DNA of 64,000 bases from Burkholderia sp. L27(2015). GTDB lineage: Bacteria > Pseudomonadota > Gammaproteobacteria > Burkholderiales > Burkholderiaceae. The notes beneath the pieces are model-generated. The model had not been told where the DNA came from. It saw only the letters and a program-made list of their open reading frames with translations, and did no database searches. Positions 16,257 to 24,672 of the stretch are shown piece after piece. Location: positions 427,269-491,268 of the forward strand of contig NZ_LMUX01000009.1 in assembly GCF_009765705.1 (NCBI RefSeq), in the 5' to 3' direction. Numbering within the stretch: the stretch's first letter is position 1; every line of letters begins with the position of its first letter. Made by a program: the position numbers and the translations under genes.

Positions 16257-17495
16257 ATGAGCGGACAATTCATTGAAGTCACGGCGCGCGACGGCGGCCA
16301 TTTTTCGGCCTATCTCGCCACACCGCCCCAGGGCTCGGGCCCGGGGCTTGTGTTGCTGCAGGAAATTTTCGGCATCAACGACTATATGAAGTCGATGGCC
16401 GATCGTTATGCGCAGGAAGGTTACGTGGTGCTGGTGCCGGACCTGTTCTGGCGCATGAAACCGGGCGTGGTGCTCGGTTACACCGCAGCGGATTTCACCG
16501 AGGCGCTCGGCTACAACGAGCGCCTCGATTTGTCGCTGGCCGTCGAGGATATCGCAGCGACCGTTGTTGCTCTACGCGCGTTACCGATGCAGGCGGGCAA
16601 GGTCGGCACGATCGGTTATTGCCTGGGCGGCAAGCTCGCCATGCTGGCCGCGGCGCGTACCGATATCGATTGCGCGGTCTGCTATTACGGCGTGGCGCTG
16701 GACGCATTTCTTGACGAAGTGCCGTCTATTCAGTGTCCGATGGTGTTTCATTTCGCCGAAGCCGACGCGTATTGCCCGCCCGAGGTTCGCGGCAAAATCC
16801 AGGCGGCCTTGGCGACTCAGCCGCAAATCGAGCAGTACGTCTACCCCGGTTGCGATCATGCGTTTGCTACGCCCGAGCGCGAACATTTCGACAAGCCCGC
16901 TGCGATGATGGCGTACTCGCGCACCATGGCGATGCTGCGCAAGGTGCTGGGCCCTGTGTACGACCTCAACCATCTGTGGGAGCAGCACTGCTACTACGAG
17001 TTCGGCACGCGCGACGTAGATGCGGTGATGCCGACGATGGTGGCGCAGCCCTATGTGAACCATGTGCCGACGATGACGGGCGGGGTGGGCCACGATCAGT
17101 TGAAGCGCTTCTACAAGTATCACTTCGTGGATTCGAATCCGGCCGACACGCGCTTGATCCCGGTTTCGCGCACGATAGGCGCCGATCGCATCGTCGACGA
17201 ATTCGTGTTTTGCGCCACGCATGATCGTGAGATCGACTGGCTGTTGCCGGGGCTCGCGCCGACCGGCAAGTATTTTGAAATACCGATGCTGGCCGTGATC
17301 TGCTTTCGCGGCGACAAGCTGTACAACGAGCATATCTATTGGGACCAGGCGTCGGTGCTAGTGCAGATCGGTGTGCTGGATCCGACCGGGCTACCGGTTG
17401 CAGGCATCCAGACTGCGAAGAAGATGATCGACGAAACGCAGCCGACGAATACGCTGATGCCGAACTGGGCGAGTAGCGAAGGTAAGCCGATCTAA
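16257..17495 (+). CDS. Dienelactone hydrolase fused to a SnoaL-like domain
   Basis: A 412-residue fusion. Residues 1-235 form an alpha/beta hydrolase of the dienelactone hydrolase family with the triad Cys122 (GYCLGG), Asp170 (AEADAYC) and His201 (GCDHAF). Residues about 240-410 form a SnoaL-like NTF2-fold domain (the WEQHCYYEFGTRD and HIYWDQASVLVQIG strands). The ATG at 16257 is preceded by GGAG/AAGGA; a TTG at 16242 is less likely. DLH enzymes open enol-lactones in ring-cleavage pathways and SnoaL folds act on ring ketones, so the fusion could process a ring-opened product of the monooxygenase. It is driven by the operator-bearing promoter at 15920. Confidence 0.83.
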   Translation: MSGQFIEVTARDGGHFSAYLATPPQGSGPGLVLLQEIFGINDYMKSMADRYAQEGYVVLVPDLFWRMKPGVVLGYTAADFTEALGYNERLDLSLAVEDIAATVVALRALPMQAGKVGTIGYCLGGKLAMLAAARTDIDCAVCYYGVALDAFLDEVPSIQCPMVFHFAEADAYCPPEVRGKIQAALATQPQIEQYVYPGCDHAFATPEREHFDKPAAMMAYSRTMAMLRKVLGPVYDLNHLWEQHCYYEFGTRDVDAVMPTMVAQPYVNHVPTMTGGVGHDQLKRFYKYHFVDSNPADTRLIPVSRTIGADRIVDEFVFCATHDREIDWLLPGLAPTGKYFEIPMLAVICFRGDKLYNEHIYWDQASVLVQIGVLDPTGLPVAGIQTAKKMIDETQPTNTLMPNWASSEGKPI

Positions 17496-17512
17496 GGCAC
17501 GCAGGCGGCCCG

Positions 17513-17974
17513 CTATTGCGCCACCGCCTCGACCAGTGCGGCGACGCCTGCGAGCGGTTTCATCAATGCGTCGCTGGCGTGATGCCGGGCCTGGAGATAA
17601 TCGACGGCGTTGTACGACAGCCAGACCTTCTTGTCCGCGTCTTCCCAGATCAGCACCTTGAGCGGTAAATCGAGTGCCGCAGTGGGAATGGCCTGCATCA
17701 GGGGCGTGCCGGCGCGCGGATTGCCGAAGATCAGCAATTGCGACGGTTGCATCGTGAGCCCGGCTTTTTGCGCATCGGCGGCAAAGTCTAGCCGCGCGAA
17801 CACAATGATGCTTTTTGATTTGAGCAGCGCTTCGAGCTTGTCGGCGGTTTCCGCCACGGGATGGTGGCTCTGAACGCTGATGATTCCGTTATCGGCGGCT
17901 TGAGTTGACATGATTTCCGTGAACATGAGGATAAATGCGAGTACGAACGGGAGGAAAAGGCGCTTCATGGCCAT
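17513..17974 (-). CDS. Exported DUF302 family protein
   Basis: A 153-residue protein with a cleavable signal peptide (about residues 1-27, ending TQAA) and a DUF302 domain (about 30-150; the SIIVFARLDFAADAQKAGL and LLIFGNPRAGTPLMQ segments are diagnostic). DUF302 proteins are small periplasmic or cytoplasmic proteins of unknown function, seen in stress and sulfur contexts. It is convergent with the hydrolase gene (17 bp apart) and probably monocistronic. ATG 17968 is an alternative start. Confidence 0.8.
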   Translation of the reverse strand: MAMKRLFLPFVLAFILMFTEIMSTQAADNGIISVQSHHPVAETADKLEALLKSKSIIVFARLDFAADAQKAGLTMQPSQLLIFGNPRAGTPLMQAIPTAALDLPLKVLIWEDADKKVWLSYNAVDYLQARHHASDALMKPLAGVAALVEAVAQ

Positions 17975-18126
17975 GGGAGTCGAGTGCGTGGTTGGCTTCG
18001 GTGGTCGGCGAGGGTCGCGTCGATTCCCATTCTAACGCCAGGCTGCACCGCCTTGGTTCTCCCATTCAGCGTAGTCGAGGCACAATAGCGCGGTAGTGTC
18101 CAACTTTGGCCAAAGGAGAGTTCTAG

Positions 18127-18435
18127 ATGATTCATGTTTTCGCTACGATTACGACGCTGCCCGGAAAGCGTGACGCGGTGCTCGCGCTGTTCAAGAAAAA
18201 TGTGCCGGCGGTGCATGCCGAGAACGGCTGCATCAGCTATGAAGCGGTAATCGATGTGCCGGCATTCGGTGCGATACAAACACCGCTAGGCGACGACACC
18301 TTCGCCGTGGTGGAACGCTGGGAAAGCCCTGAGGCGTTGAAAGCGCATGGGGCTGCGCCGCACATGGCGGAATATGGCCGCGCGGCTGGCCCGATGATTG
18401 CCAAGCGGGTGATCAACGTACTTCACGCGGTTTAG
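18127..18435 (+). CDS. Antibiotic biosynthesis monooxygenase (ABM) domain protein
   Basis: A 102-residue ferredoxin-like alpha/beta protein of the ABM family (quinol monooxygenase YgiN type). FATITTLPGKRDAVLALFKK and GCISYEAVID are typical, as is the late FAVVERWESPEALKAH segment with the conserved WES. AAGGAG lies eight bases upstream of the ATG. These dimeric proteins act on quinols or related aromatics, often without cofactor. Its stop is about 80 bp from the convergent IclR gene. Confidence 0.82.
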   Translation: MIHVFATITTLPGKRDAVLALFKKNVPAVHAENGCISYEAVIDVPAFGAIQTPLGDDTFAVVERWESPEALKAHGAAPHMAEYGRAAGPMIAKRVINVLHAV

Positions 18436-18512
18436 CGTCTGGGTTATGCGGCCGGTGCGTCTGCCTTCGTCAGGCCGGCCGCGCCGTACGCACCACGCGA
18501 GCCTTCATCGCA

Positions 18513-19295
18513 CTAGCGCGACGCCAACGCCGCGTTGATTTCCGCTGCCGCATTTTGCAGGATCGGCAAATGGTGCTCGAGCATCTGCTCACGCGTATTG
18601 CGTAGCACATGTCCCGCGACATTCATCGCCGCAACAACGCGCCCCGACTTGTCCCGCAACGGGACGGCCACCGCCGTCAGACCAAATTCCAGCTCTTGGG
18701 ACACCAAGGAATAGCCGTGCTCGTGCACGGTTGCGATGTTGGCCTCAAGCGCCGCAACGCTCGTTACCGTGCCCGCCGCATGCTGGATGATTTGACTATT
18801 CCCCAGTACCTGCGCCAGCTCGGATTGCGCGAGGCTGCTCAGTAGCACCCGGCCGGTTGCCGTTGCCCAGGCCGGCAACCGAGTACCGATGGACAGATTG
18901 ATGGACATGATCTTCTTGACGGACGCTCGCGCAATGTAGACCACCTCGGTGTCGTCCAGTACACAGACCGAACATGACTCGCCGGTTTGTTCGGCCACCT
19001 TCACCACGTAAGGTTCGACGATATCGGGCAGCGCCTGTCCCGACAAATAGGCGTATCCGAGTTTCATGATCTTGGCCGTCAGGCTGAAGGTCCTGCCGCT
19101 CGCGTGGACATATCCCAAATGCACCAGCGTCGATAGCAATCGCCGCGCCGCCGCCCGGCTGATGCTCGTTATTTCAGCGACTTCCGAAAGCGTCAGTTCC
19201 GGATGGCTGGCGTCGAATGCACAGATGACCGTGAGGCCACGAGCGAACGCTTCGACGTATGTCTCGGAGTCAGGGGTAACGGGGTTGGCATTCAT
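18513..19295 (-). CDS. IclR-family transcriptional regulator (PcaR/PobR-like)
   Basis: A 260-residue regulator with an N-terminal winged HTH (about 15-75; LTLSEVAEITSISRAAARRLLSTLVHLGYV) and a C-terminal IclR effector domain (about 90-255). The VEAFARGLTVICAFD opening is typical of the PcaR/PcaU/PobR subgroup that governs aromatic acid catabolism. I start at 19295, where GAGG precedes the ATG. It is divergent from the SnoaL-like gene at 19501, with palindromes between them, and probably controls that gene and the MFS transporter downstream. Confidence 0.87.
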   Translation of the reverse strand: MNANPVTPDSETYVEAFARGLTVICAFDASHPELTLSEVAEITSISRAAARRLLSTLVHLGYVHASGRTFSLTAKIMKLGYAYLSGQALPDIVEPYVVKVAEQTGESCSVCVLDDTEVVYIARASVKKIMSINLSIGTRLPAWATATGRVLLSSLAQSELAQVLGNSQIIQHAAGTVTSVAALEANIATVHEHGYSLVSQELEFGLTAVAVPLRDKSGRVVAAMNVAGHVLRNTREQMLEHHLPILQNAAAEINAALASR

Positions 19296-19380
19296 ATGAG
19301 CCTCATTGGCGGGTCGCATGCGCCTTGCGTGTCGCGGCACCAAGCGTGTCGAGCATGTCAGGCGCATAAGGGCGACGAGG

Positions 19381-19444
19381 GGTCAACCCGGGTTGACCGG
19401 CGCGTGAAATCTCAGTAGCATCTATTAAAACGAACAATCGTTCG
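19381..19444. promoter_or_regulatory. Two palindromes in the IclR / SnoaL-like divergent promoter
   Basis: An 18-bp perfect palindrome GGTCAACCCGGGTTGACC (19381-19398) and a second inverted repeat CGAAC-N4-GTTCG (19431-19444) lie between the divergent genes. GTTCG/CGAAC half-sites are reminiscent of operators bound by PcaR/PobR-type IclR regulators. The rest of the 205-bp gap is AT-richer and presumably holds both promoters. Binding is inferred from position and symmetry only. Confidence 0.5.
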
Positions 19445-19500
19445 CTAACCGAACAAATTCTAATTGAGATCTTGAGTTCACGCAACATCGGAGTTTCGTA

Positions 19501-19893
19501 ATGACGGACAAAACAGCAGAAATTCATCGTGCCTGCATGGCCACGCTGGATAAATTCATGGCGGCATTGAACGCCTACGACGCGCCGGCAATGGACCAGA
19601 CGATGCATTTTCCGCACGTCAGGTTCGCGGGCGGCAGCATCAAGACCTACGACGCGCCGGGTAAGAATCCGATGGACCTGTTCACGCGCTTGCAGACCGA
19701 GGACCGCTGGAAATATAGCCGGTGGGAAACCCGCGAGCTAATCCAGTCCAACGACAAGAAGGCGCATTACGCGCTCAGCTATACCCGCTATCGCGACGAC
19801 GATTCAGTGATAGGCGTGTACGAATCCTTGTATGTGTTGACCCGCGTCGGCGATACCTGGGGCATCCAGATGCGTTCCAGCTTCGGGCCCTGA
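19501..19893 (+). CDS. SnoaL/NTF2-like small protein
   Basis: A 130-residue protein predicted to have the NTF2-like cone fold: an opening helix (DKFMAALNAYDAPAMDQTMHFPHVRFAGG), then alternating strands ending in VGDTWGIQMRSSFGP, a pattern common to SnoaL-like and ketosteroid isomerase-like proteins. No catalytic role can be assigned. It stands first in a probable unit with the MFS transporter downstream (150 bp) and is divergent from the IclR regulator. Confidence 0.65.
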   Translation: MTDKTAEIHRACMATLDKFMAALNAYDAPAMDQTMHFPHVRFAGGSIKTYDAPGKNPMDLFTRLQTEDRWKYSRWETRELIQSNDKKAHYALSYTRYRDDDSVIGVYESLYVLTRVGDTWGIQMRSSFGP

Positions 19894-19933
19894 GCGCGCA
19901 TGCGGTCACCCGCGTTCACCGCGCGGCACAATT

Positions 19934-19961
19934 CGAGAGCGGCTCTCGATAGCCGCTCTCG
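19934..19961. repeat. Perfect 11-bp stem inverted repeat
   Basis: CGAGAGCGGCT (19934-19944) and AGCCGCTCTCG (19951-19961) flank a 6-nt loop. It lies between the SnoaL-like gene and the MFS gene on the same strand, with no T-tract, so it is not a standard terminator. It could stabilise or process the upstream mRNA, or lower expression of the transporter relative to the first gene. Confidence 0.5.
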
Positions 19962-20043
19962 ATGGCCGTTGCGAGTCAGCAGCGCACTAGCGTCAAACCA
20001 TTAAATCATTCCGTTCAGCCAGGCCATAGAGGGGACAGCGATC

Positions 20044-21396
20044 ATGCGATCACTCGACGATAAAAATATTTCATTGCAGGAAAAGCAGGTCTTCTGGCGC
20101 ATCGGTGTGCGCATCGTGCCCTTCCTGTTCCTGTGCTACGTCGTCGCCATGATGGATAGGCTCAATGTCGGCTTTGCGAAGCTGCAGTTCATCGCGGATC
20201 TGCATCTTAACGAAGCCGTCTATGGCATGGCCGCAGGATTTTTGTATCTTGGCTATATTTTGTTCGAAGTGCCAAGCAATATGTTGTTGCACCGCCGAGG
20301 TGTGAGGCAGACGCTATTGCGCATCATGCTCCTGTGGGGGGTGTTCACGATGGCGCTGGCGTTTGCGTCGAATCGCTATGAATTTTACGCGTTGCGTTTT
20401 ATGGTCGGCGCGGCCGAAGCGGGCTTCTTCCCGGGTGTGCTGCTCTACTTCACCTATTGGTTTCCCGACCGCATGCGCGCTCGCGTGACGAGCCTGTTCG
20501 TGATGGCTTTACCTGTTTCCGGCATAGTGGGCGGCCCGATGGCTGCATGGATCATGACCGATTTCGACCGCGTCTTCGGCTTGCGCGGCTGGCAGAGCCT
20601 GTTCGTGCTGGAAGGCATTCCGGCCTTGATCTTGGGCGTCGTCGCCTACTTTTATCTGTCGAACCGGCCGGCCGATGCGGCGTGGCTATCGGCCGAGGAA
20701 AAGCGCGTGGTGGCATCGACGCTGGGCGCGTCCGGAAGTTCTGCGTCGCACGCGGGGCCCAGCAAACTGCGCGAGGCGCTCAGGAATAAAACGCTATATA
20801 GCTTGGCGATTTGTTATTTCGCTTTCTATTGTGTAGAGAACGCACTGTTACTGTGGATCCCGACGTTGCTCAAGAGTGTCGGAGTTGGCAGCCTGATAAA
20901 CATCGGCTGGTTGAGCGGCGGCATTTCCGTGATGGCCACATTAGGCATGCTGGCCGTGAGCTTTAGCTCCGATCATTTTGCGGAGCGTCGCTGGCATGTG
21001 CTCGGGTGCGGCGTGGTTTCGGCGATCAGTTTTCTGTTGCTGCCCCTGGGCGCACATAGCGTGCAGATAACCGTGGTTCTGCTACTGGTATCCAGTGCGG
21101 CGGTGTTTGGCTTTCTTTCGCTGTTCTGGACTATCCCTAGCGCCTACTTCAAAGATCAGGCTGCGGCGGGCGGGATTGCGCTGATCAGTTCGGTGGGGGC
21201 GTTCGGCGGCACGGTCAGCCCCGCCTTCATCGGTTGGGTGAAGGAGCTGTCCGGCAGTTTTTACTACGCGCTCGGCACGCTGGGCGGGTTCTTTCTGCTT
21301 AGCCTGATACTGCTGTATTTCACGATTCCGCGTAAGCGTACCGATGTTTCTGCGGGGCGCCCATTGGCGACGGCAAGCAGGACCGAAAGCGCTTGA
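20044..21396 (+). CDS. MFS transporter, anion:cation symporter (ACS) family
   Basis: A 450-residue, 12-helix inner-membrane carrier of the ACS family (phthalate, hexuronate, tartrate, 4-hydroxyphenylacetate permeases). Diagnostic features are MMDRLNVGFAKLQF in helix 1, GYILFEVPSNMLLHRRG in helix 2 and GAAEAGFFPGVLLYFTYWFP around helix 4. GAGGGGA precedes ATG 20044. It likely imports the organic acid whose use is governed by the IclR regulator at 18513. The exact substrate is not evident. Confidence 0.87.
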   Translation: MRSLDDKNISLQEKQVFWRIGVRIVPFLFLCYVVAMMDRLNVGFAKLQFIADLHLNEAVYGMAAGFLYLGYILFEVPSNMLLHRRGVRQTLLRIMLLWGVFTMALAFASNRYEFYALRFMVGAAEAGFFPGVLLYFTYWFPDRMRARVTSLFVMALPVSGIVGGPMAAWIMTDFDRVFGLRGWQSLFVLEGIPALILGVVAYFYLSNRPADAAWLSAEEKRVVASTLGASGSSASHAGPSKLREALRNKTLYSLAICYFAFYCVENALLLWIPTLLKSVGVGSLINIGWLSGGISVMATLGMLAVSFSSDHFAERRWHVLGCGVVSAISFLLLPLGAHSVQITVVLLLVSSAAVFGFLSLFWTIPSAYFKDQAAAGGIALISSVGAFGGTVSPAFIGWVKELSGSFYYALGTLGGFFLLSLILLYFTIPRKRTDVSAGRPLATASRTESA

Positions 21397-21423
21397 GCGT
21401 GCGCGGCGGTGACCGGGCTGCGG

Positions 21424-21786
21424 CTAGACGAGTTTTTCTGCCGCTGCCAGCAAGGCATCGATCGATCTGAGCAACTGCGGCACCTCCACCGGTTTGGGGA
21501 AATATTCGTGCCAACATCCGGTGGCGGGTGGCGTGTCCGCCGACATCAAAATAAGCGGGACGTCACAGAGCGTTTCATCCTCTCGCACACGCGTGCAGAG
21601 TTCGACGCCGTCCATTCCAGGCATCATCCAGTCGGTGACGATCAGGTCCGGCAGTATCGCCGCGGCCATACTCAGTGCGACTTGACCGTCCGCAGCGCAC
21701 ACAACCCGGTAGCCTGCCATGCGCAAGGCTGTCTGCAGCGCCGTCGCGGTGGCCACGTCATCGTCTACTATCATCAGTGTCTTCAT
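21424..21786 (-). CDS. Stand-alone response regulator receiver protein
   Basis: A 120-residue single-domain CheY-like receiver with acidic residues Asp8-Asp10, the phosphorylatable Asp52 (VTDWMMPGMDG), Ser82 in LMSAD and Lys98 (FPKPVE). There is no output domain, so it acts by protein interaction. It follows the hybrid histidine kinase gene on the same strand after a 220-bp gap and is its likely partner. Confidence 0.88.
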   Translation of the reverse strand: MKTLMIVDDDVATATALQTALRMAGYRVVCAADGQVALSMAAAILPDLIVTDWMMPGMDGVELCTRVREDETLCDVPLILMSADTPPATGCWHEYFPKPVEVPQLLRSIDALLAAAEKLV

Positions 21787-22008
21787 ATACGAGTTCGACG
21801 CGGGTCATCATGAGGTAACACTCATGCAGCACGAAACGCTCCCATGCGCAGCCGGCCGTCGCCCCGACGGCTGCGAGCGACATGAAGGCGTTGGGGCCGT
21901 GGTTCTGGACATGCCCCCCAATTAAACCAAGGCTAGGAAAGGTCCCCGCAACGGGGAGCCCTTACAAGGTTTGCGCCGAAGCAGTAAAAATGGGCAAGGC
22001 GATTGGGA

Positions 22009-23970
22009 CTACAGCGCGTCCGACGTGCGGTTGTCGGCGAATTGCGTGAGCACGTCGAACAATTTGTCGAGCGAGAGCGGTTTGGTGAGATGGAAATCGA
22101 AGCCTGCCGATAACGCGCGCGAACGCTCCGATTCCGATGCATAGCCGGTCAGCGCCACCAATTTGGTCTGCCCCAGTTGCGGTCGCGCCCGCAACATCTG
22201 CACGAGCTGAAAGCCGTCGATGCCCGGCATGCCGATGTCGATCAGGGCCACCTGCGGAATATAGTGCTGCGTCAACTGCAGGGCTGCCTCGCCGCCATTG
22301 GCCATCTGGACTTCATGCCCTTCCAGCTCGAGCAGCATGCCCAACGCCTGTAGGGCATCGGCATTGTCATCGACCAGCAGGATACGCATCGAGCTCGGCG
22401 GGTTGGCTGGCCGCAACGGCGCGTAATGATCGGATCGGCTCAGTATCGGTAAGCGCAAGGTCACCAATGTGCCATGACCCAGGCCATCACTCGCGATATC
22501 GACCGTGCCACGATGCAGTTCGACCATGCGCTTGACGACCGATAAACCGATTCCCAAGCCACCCTGCGACCGCGCGCTGTCGGAGGCATTTTGCGTGAAT
22601 AGCTCGAAGACCCGCGGCAGCAGCTCGGCGCTGATGCCTATGCCGTTGTCGCGAATGGCAATGATGACATCGCCGCCGGGCGGCTGCGCGCCAGGTGACG
22701 CGTCGTTATCGCCGAGCACATCTGCGCACGGCAGGCAGCGTATCTCGATACCGATCTTGCCGCCATGCGGCGTGTATTTGGCCGCATTGGACAGCAGATT
22801 GCCCAGCATCTGGCTCAAACGGATGTGGTCGGCGCGCACATTGATCGGCGCATCCAGGCCGACCAGCGAGAGCGTATGTCCGCGCGAATCGAGATGGTGT
22901 TTGACCGCACTGACGGCGTCGTAAACGATTTCATTGAGCGATGCATGATCCAGCGAAATCGACAATTTGCCGTGCTTGATCCGCGAGGCATCGAGCAAGT
23001 CGTCGACCAAGCGGCGCAAATGCCGAATCTGCCGTTGCGCCGTGCCGAGCACGTCGAGAACCTGCTGGTTGCCGTCCGAGAGCCGACGCGCCACGGCGAT
23101 GGCGCTATCGATAGGCGCCATCGGGTTACGCAACTCGTGGCCCAGCATCGCGATGAATTCGTCCTTGCGAGCTTCCGATTCCCCTAGCTCCGCGCGTATG
23201 CGTTGCGATTCGCTCGTTTCGGTTAGGGCGCTGCGGCGTGCGTAGCGCAGGTTCAGCGCCGCGCCCGCAAAACTGGCGAGGCTCGCGAGCACACGGCAGT
23301 CTTCGCGCTCGAAGATGCGCTCGGTGCGGTGCGACATGACCCAGATCGCCCCATTGGGTTTGCCTACGCTCGGAATGGCGATCACCAAGGCCTCGACGAT
23401 GTCGGCCGTCGGACCGTGCAGGCAAGGGCGGTCCTGCGGCGGAGAGGCGAACAACTGCGGGCTGCCCAGCGCCAGTGTGATATCGCAAGGGCTGTGCGCG
23501 GCGGGTAGGGTGGTGTTCACATAAGGCTCGCACAAACCTGCTGCCGCGACCCAGCGAAATATGGTTTCACCCTGCAGCGGTGCTTCTATCACGCTGATGC
23601 CGGCGCTATCGGCGCGGCACAATCGCATCGCGGTTTCGGCGAGCGCTTGTAACATGATGTCATCGGGACCTGCGAGCACGTTGGCGAGCGCCACCAGCGC
23701 TGCGTTTTCCGTGGCGTAATCGGGTTGGCGCGCGGCGCGCAGATCCAACTGCTCGGTGCTCAGGACGAGGGTGCTTTTCGCACGTAGGATGGCGCTGAAG
23801 ATCGCGTCGGCATCCGTATCCATAATGATCTCCGGAGTGTAATCGGGCGACTTGCGCAGGCGTTCGCCAGCCCGGGCATAATGGCCATCCATTATATACG
23901 TTGCGGTAATACCGCCGAACGTCGCCATGGCTGGAGTTTCACGGGGGGTGGGGTCGATTCGTGTATCCAT
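22009..23970 (-). CDS. Hybrid sensor histidine kinase (GAF-HisKA-HATPase-REC)
   Basis: A 653-residue soluble sensor kinase with no membrane segments. It has an N-terminal variable part (1-95), a GAF sensor domain (about 95-245), HisKA with phospho-acceptor His278 (FIAMLGHELRNPM), a HATPase with N box (NLLSNAAKYT), G1 (DNGIGI) and G2 (GGLGIGL), and a C-terminal receiver with Asp578 (ALIDIGMPGIDG). Phosphate should flow His278 to Asp578 and on to a partner, probably the single receiver at 21424. The signal is unknown; GAF domains usually bind small molecules or chromophores. Met15 is an alternative start. Confidence 0.9.
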   Translation of the reverse strand: MDTRIDPTPRETPAMATFGGITATYIMDGHYARAGERLRKSPDYTPEIIMDTDADAIFSAILRAKSTLVLSTEQLDLRAARQPDYATENAALVALANVLAGPDDIMLQALAETAMRLCRADSAGISVIEAPLQGETIFRWVAAAGLCEPYVNTTLPAAHSPCDITLALGSPQLFASPPQDRPCLHGPTADIVEALVIAIPSVGKPNGAIWVMSHRTERIFEREDCRVLASLASFAGAALNLRYARRSALTETSESQRIRAELGESEARKDEFIAMLGHELRNPMAPIDSAIAVARRLSDGNQQVLDVLGTAQRQIRHLRRLVDDLLDASRIKHGKLSISLDHASLNEIVYDAVSAVKHHLDSRGHTLSLVGLDAPINVRADHIRLSQMLGNLLSNAAKYTPHGGKIGIEIRCLPCADVLGDNDASPGAQPPGGDVIIAIRDNGIGISAELLPRVFELFTQNASDSARSQGGLGIGLSVVKRMVELHRGTVDIASDGLGHGTLVTLRLPILSRSDHYAPLRPANPPSSMRILLVDDNADALQALGMLLELEGHEVQMANGGEAALQLTQHYIPQVALIDIGMPGIDGFQLVQMLRARPQLGQTKLVALTGYASESERSRALSAGFDFHLTKPLSLDKLFDVLTQFADNRTSDAL

Positions 23971-24282
23971 TTATCAGCGCTGCAGAGTCGCAAAACCTGA
24001 TTCGCAAAACCCGTGCAAACCCATATGCAAGTGTAGCGACGCGGGTGACCAAGCCGCGGCAGCGTTCGAGAGCATCCGGATCAAAAAGTTCACAGGCTAG
24101 GTAGAGTTTTATCCCTGCGAGAATCCGAATTATTTTCCCTATTGGACAGGCTCGCGCGCGGCACCGATCATGAGACCGAAAATGAGATGCGCTCGGGTGG
24201 TTTTCTCCTTTCGGGGGGCTGTTTTCGGCGGCGGCCAGCGCGCATCATGCGTCTTTTGCAGTTGAAATTACCTGACATTACG

Positions 24283-24555
24283 ATGAATCCAGATACCGAA
24301 ATACAGAAACATCTTGAACGCAACATTGAAGACAATAGCCTGAGGCGCGCATTTGCGGCGCGACTGAATCGGGCGCTAAACATAGCGAGCATCAGTTCGG
24401 CAAAATTTGCCCGGCGCCTTGGCGTGAGCGAACACGAGGTGCTGTTCTGGCGCCGCGGCATCACGGTGCCGCAATTTCACTACTTCACGCGCATCGCGGA
24501 ATTTCTGCAACTCGATGCGCTCTGGCTCTGTAGTGGGCAAGTTCAGGGCGCTTGA
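24283..24555 (+). CDS. Small HTH (Xre-like) DNA-binding protein
   Basis: A roughly 90-residue protein with a lambda-repressor-like HTH (SSAKFARRLGVSEHEVLFWRRG) followed by a helix reading FHYFTRIAEFLQLDALWLCSG, which ends the fold as in Xre/Cro proteins. The frame is open further upstream, with possible starts at 24187 and 24247; 24283 is chosen because the sequence before it is arginine-rich and unlike the family. No good ribosome-binding site settles it. The gene stands alone between the kinase and OpgC, and its target is unknown. Confidence 0.6.
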   Translation: MNPDTEIQKHLERNIEDNSLRRAFAARLNRALNIASISSAKFARRLGVSEHEVLFWRRGITVPQFHYFTRIAEFLQLDALWLCSGQVQGA

Positions 24556-24672
24556 GGTCTGAACGCGGCCTTTGGCCGCTCGTGGGCCACGTCGAATAAC
24601 GACGGGCCCGCAATGGCGCAGTAGGCGACCCTAGTCGAGACTGCGCTCAATGTGGGCGCTCAACCTCGGCGC

